Source: Rhizobiales bacterium CCH10-E5 (lineage in GTDB: Bacteria > Pseudomonadota > Alphaproteobacteria > Rhizobiales > Beijerinckiaceae). Taken from it: DNA of 34,246 nt. The stretch lies in contig LSIG01000144.1 of assembly GCA_001556125.1 (NCBI GenBank), positions 1 to 34,246 of the forward strand, given 5' to 3'. Position 1 is the stretch's first letter, and the number at the start of each line of letters is the position of its first letter. The notes beneath the pieces are model-generated. The model did not search any database. It was not told the origin of the DNA and saw nothing but the letters and a program-made list of their open reading frames with translations. The position numbers and the translations under genes are program-made. This document shows, in pieces, positions 32,573-34,246 of this stretch.

Positions 32573-33031
32573 CTAAGGTGCCGGTCGCGATGCTCTGCCG
32601 GCCGGCCACCGCCCATCGTAGATCCGCTCCACAAAGAGCCTCCACATCACGAAGAAACATAGGAAGCCGGTGAAGAGCATGAGACTGCCGAAGACGATGC
32701 CCGGCCAGACCATCACCACGCTTGCGACGGTCGTGGCGAGCTTGTGGGCGAGCCACGACGCGGCGAAGCCGGCATCCTGCACGATGTCCCAGTGGTTCTG
32801 TGGCGGCCGCGGCTCCGGGAAATCCCGCACGAGCCACGCGACGGAGGGATGATAGGGGGCGCCGGGCTTCAGCCACGGTTCCGGGAAGAGGAAGTCGGTC
32901 GCCGCCCTGGCGATCCAGAGGCCCACCGCCATCGAAATCGCGCCGCAGACGATGAACAGCAGGTTCCCGGTCCAGCCGAGTTCCTTCTGCGCGGCGGGGG
33001 GCTCAGCCCCAGGGTTCTGCTGAAGATCCAT
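32573..33031 (-). CDS. Small membrane protein of unknown function
   Basis: A 152-residue protein from ATG 33031, preceded by a GGAGAA-type ribosome site. It has two or three membrane segments: WTGNLLFIVCGAISMAVGLW (about 21-40) and VVMVWPGIVFGSLMLFTGFL (about 105-130). Between them lies a Pro- and Trp-rich stretch (FPEPWLKPGAPYHPSVAWLV, then FPEPRPPQNHWDIVQ). No family is recognised. Its stop lies two bases from that of the caspase-like gene, tail to tail; their transcripts would overlap if either read through. Confidence 0.72.
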   Translation of the reverse strand: MDLQQNPGAEPPAAQKELGWTGNLLFIVCGAISMAVGLWIARAATDFLFPEPWLKPGAPYHPSVAWLVRDFPEPRPPQNHWDIVQDAGFAASWLAHKLATTVASVVMVWPGIVFGSLMLFTGFLCFFVMWRLFVERIYDGRWPAGRASRPAP

Positions 33032-33336
33032 GACGTTCTCCTTCGCGCTGATGATGTCCTGTACCGGGTGGCCCGTGGCGACCTCTGATCTGTTTTCCGA
33101 ATATACAGCTTTGATCGCTCGGCGACGATTGCGCCTGCTTGCGCTGGGTTGCGGTTCGCCGTGAGACAGGATTCGCGAGGAAGGGGTGGCCGCATCCTCT
33201 TTGACGCCGCCATGCTCTTTGCCCGCGCCCGCTGAGGCGGCTCGCCAACGGCAAGGCCCGGCAACCGGAAGCAATCGACAGATGCCGGCCCGGTGGCAAA
33301 AGTAAACGAGATCTTCTTCGATCGGCCGAGGGACCC
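33032..33336. other. Divergent intergenic region
   Basis: About 300 bases between divergent genes. It should hold promoters for both, but no clear hexamer pair or repeat was recognised. Confidence 0.4.
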
Positions 33337-33693
33337 ATGTCGATCACCACACCAGGACATCTTTCGCTCAACCGATCGATGGCGCGAGCCGGACTGGCGC
33401 TGTGCCTCCTCTGCGCGACGGCGCCAGCCAAGAGCGCGGTGCCGCGCCTGAACGGCGCGGGCGGCCTGTCCTGCCGCGTGCTGGACTCGCCTCCCAAGGC
33501 GCGTCTGCCGGAGGGGCACGCCGCGCTGCAATGGAGCTTCGGCTACCTCACCGGGCGTGTGGAATCGGGCACCGGTGAGCCTCACCGGCGCTTCGCGGGC
33601 CCAGACGGTATCGCCGCTGCGATCATCGCCTATTGCCGAGCGTATCCGGAACGACAGGTCGCGGACGCCGCGGCGAGTGTCTTCGGGCCTTGA
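33337..33693 (+). CDS. Small exported HdeA/HdeB-like protein
   Basis: A 118-residue protein with a signal peptide (RAGLALCLLCATAPAKSA). The mature part has a Cys in LSCRVLD and another in IAAAIIAYCRAYPERQVADA. The W-S-F-G-Y-L-T-G-R and A-Y-C-x-x-Y-P spacing resembles small HdeA/HdeB-type periplasmic proteins, whose two Cys form a disulfide. HdeA proteins protect others at acid pH; here only the shape is suggested. No linked operon partner is clear. Confidence 0.65.
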   Translation: MSITTPGHLSLNRSMARAGLALCLLCATAPAKSAVPRLNGAGGLSCRVLDSPPKARLPEGHAALQWSFGYLTGRVESGTGEPHRRFAGPDGIAAAIIAYCRAYPERQVADAAASVFGP

Positions 33694-33774
33694 CGGCCTC
33701 TTTCCCGGTTCGACGCGGAATCTCCGCGCCGGCCGATCGCTTGGTTTTTTCAGCTTCTTACAGGGGGTATCGCG

Positions 33775-34191
33775 ATGTCCATGATCACCCGCTTTCGTCT
33801 TGCGAGCGCGGCCGTCGCTGCGGCGCTGCTGCTGGCCTTCCCGGCCGCGGCCCAGAACAATCAGTGCTCGATGATGTGCAACGGCATGTATAACGACTGC
33901 TACAGGGCCTGTGCCGGATCGAATGACGGCCTCTCGCCCTTTGGAGCGGCGCCCGGCAGCGGTCCCGGCCGGTCCGGTGGCGGCTATGGCGCCATCGCGA
34001 TCTCCGACAGCGACAAGGGCTCCCTGCGATGGGGAACATCCTATGATTACGAATCTCGCGGGCGCGCGGAAGCCGCGGCGATGCGAAACTGCATCGCCGG
34101 AGGGCTTCCGGGCTGCCGGGTACGGCTCTGGTTCTCCAACGCCTGCGCCGCCCTCGTGACCGCGGGCAACGGCCGTTGGTGGACATATTGG
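33775..34191 (+). pseudogene. DUF4189 protein, 3' end cut by IS21-like element
   Basis: ATG 33775 starts a signal peptide (RLASAAVAAALLLAFPAAAQ). A twin C-x3-C motif (CSMMCNGMYNDCYRAC) follows, then a Gly-rich linker and a DUF4189 domain: GGYGAIAISDSDKGSLRWGT, SRGRAEAAAMRNCIAGGLPG, CRVRLWFSNACAALVTAGNG. The expected second half of the domain, with another repeat and Cys, is missing: after RWWTYW the sequence changes to the repeated GATTCCG type of an IS end. The frame stays open to the window edge, so a chimeric product is possible. Confidence 0.75.
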
Positions 34192-34246
34192 TGCGGATTC
34201 CGATTCCGACCGGCCATCATTCCGATAATTGACCGGCCGGGATTCC
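34192..34246. mobile_element. Terminal repeats of an IS21-family element (partial)
   Basis: From TGCGGATTCCGATTCCGACC the sequence repeats ATTCCGA and ACCGGCC units: CCGACCGGCCATCATTCCGA, then TTGACCGGCCGGGATTCC. IS21-family ends start with TG and carry several such short repeats, which bind the transposase. Only 55 bases are visible, so the element cannot be confirmed as complete. Confidence 0.65.

Overview
The window is about 34 kb of GC-rich DNA (roughly 65% G+C by eye). Its gene content fits an alphaproteobacterium of the Hyphomicrobiales, Bosea or Methylobacterium-like. That placement is inference, from an HWE/HisKA_2-type sensor kinase, ChrA and HupE of proteobacterial type, heavy GTG use and the general protein style; there is no rRNA or other marker gene to confirm it. 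No tRNA, rRNA or CRISPR array was seen. The window starts on the first base of an intact IS256-family element (1-1361) and ends in what look like the terminal repeats of an IS21-family element that cuts a DUF4189 gene (about 34192 onward).

Region 1 (1362-13234) is an accessory island of small two- or three-gene operons. It opens with two tandem Rha/antirepressor-like genes made by duplication (1457-3467), followed by about 850 bases with several strong hairpins. Then come five toxin-antitoxin-type modules: a nucleotidyltransferase between two paralogous small genes (4327-6078); a Panacea-domain antitoxin with a MazF/PemK-like partner (6388-7392); a nucleotidyltransferase with an overlapping partner (7438-8500); a small protein with a third nucleotidyltransferase (8772-10047); and a second Panacea gene with a frameshifted partner (10471-11429). 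A gene of unknown function coupled to a metallophosphoesterase follows (11442-12805), then a truncated gene and an IS21-like transposase fragment. Three of the upstream regions share a repeated element that carries a palindrome at the end of a GATTCGC motif. This suggests common regulation, or a shared cassette origin.

Region 2 (13235-17530) holds an unrecognised minus-strand gene, a winged-helix regulator, two short-chain dehydrogenases (the first close to E. coli HdhA) and an exported coiled-coil protein. Region 3 (17671-20167, minus strand) is a periplasmic sugar-binding-type protein followed by a CHASE3/HWE-type histidine kinase.

Region 4 (20411-28608) is a metal-resistance block. On the minus strand, in transcription order, are a CsoR/RcnR-family repressor, an NreB-like MFS exporter with a His-rich tail, a NicO/RcnA-like Ni/Co exporter, a rhodanese-ChrB protein, ChrA, a small exported protein and an ATP-grasp-like gene. 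The NicO and ATP-grasp genes each carry a single-base frameshift. On the plus strand, divergent from the repressor, are a His-rich exported protein, a HupE/UreJ-like membrane protein and a membrane-anchored protein. A near-perfect palindrome with a C6/G6 core lies at the divergence point and is the likely repressor operator.

Region 5 (28811-32570) is the most unusual locus: a two-gene unit of a putative HTH protein and a 946-residue caspase-like protease with a membrane segment, helical repeats and a C-terminal CxxC thioredoxin-like domain. The window closes with a small membrane protein, an HdeA-like exported protein and the interrupted DUF4189 gene.
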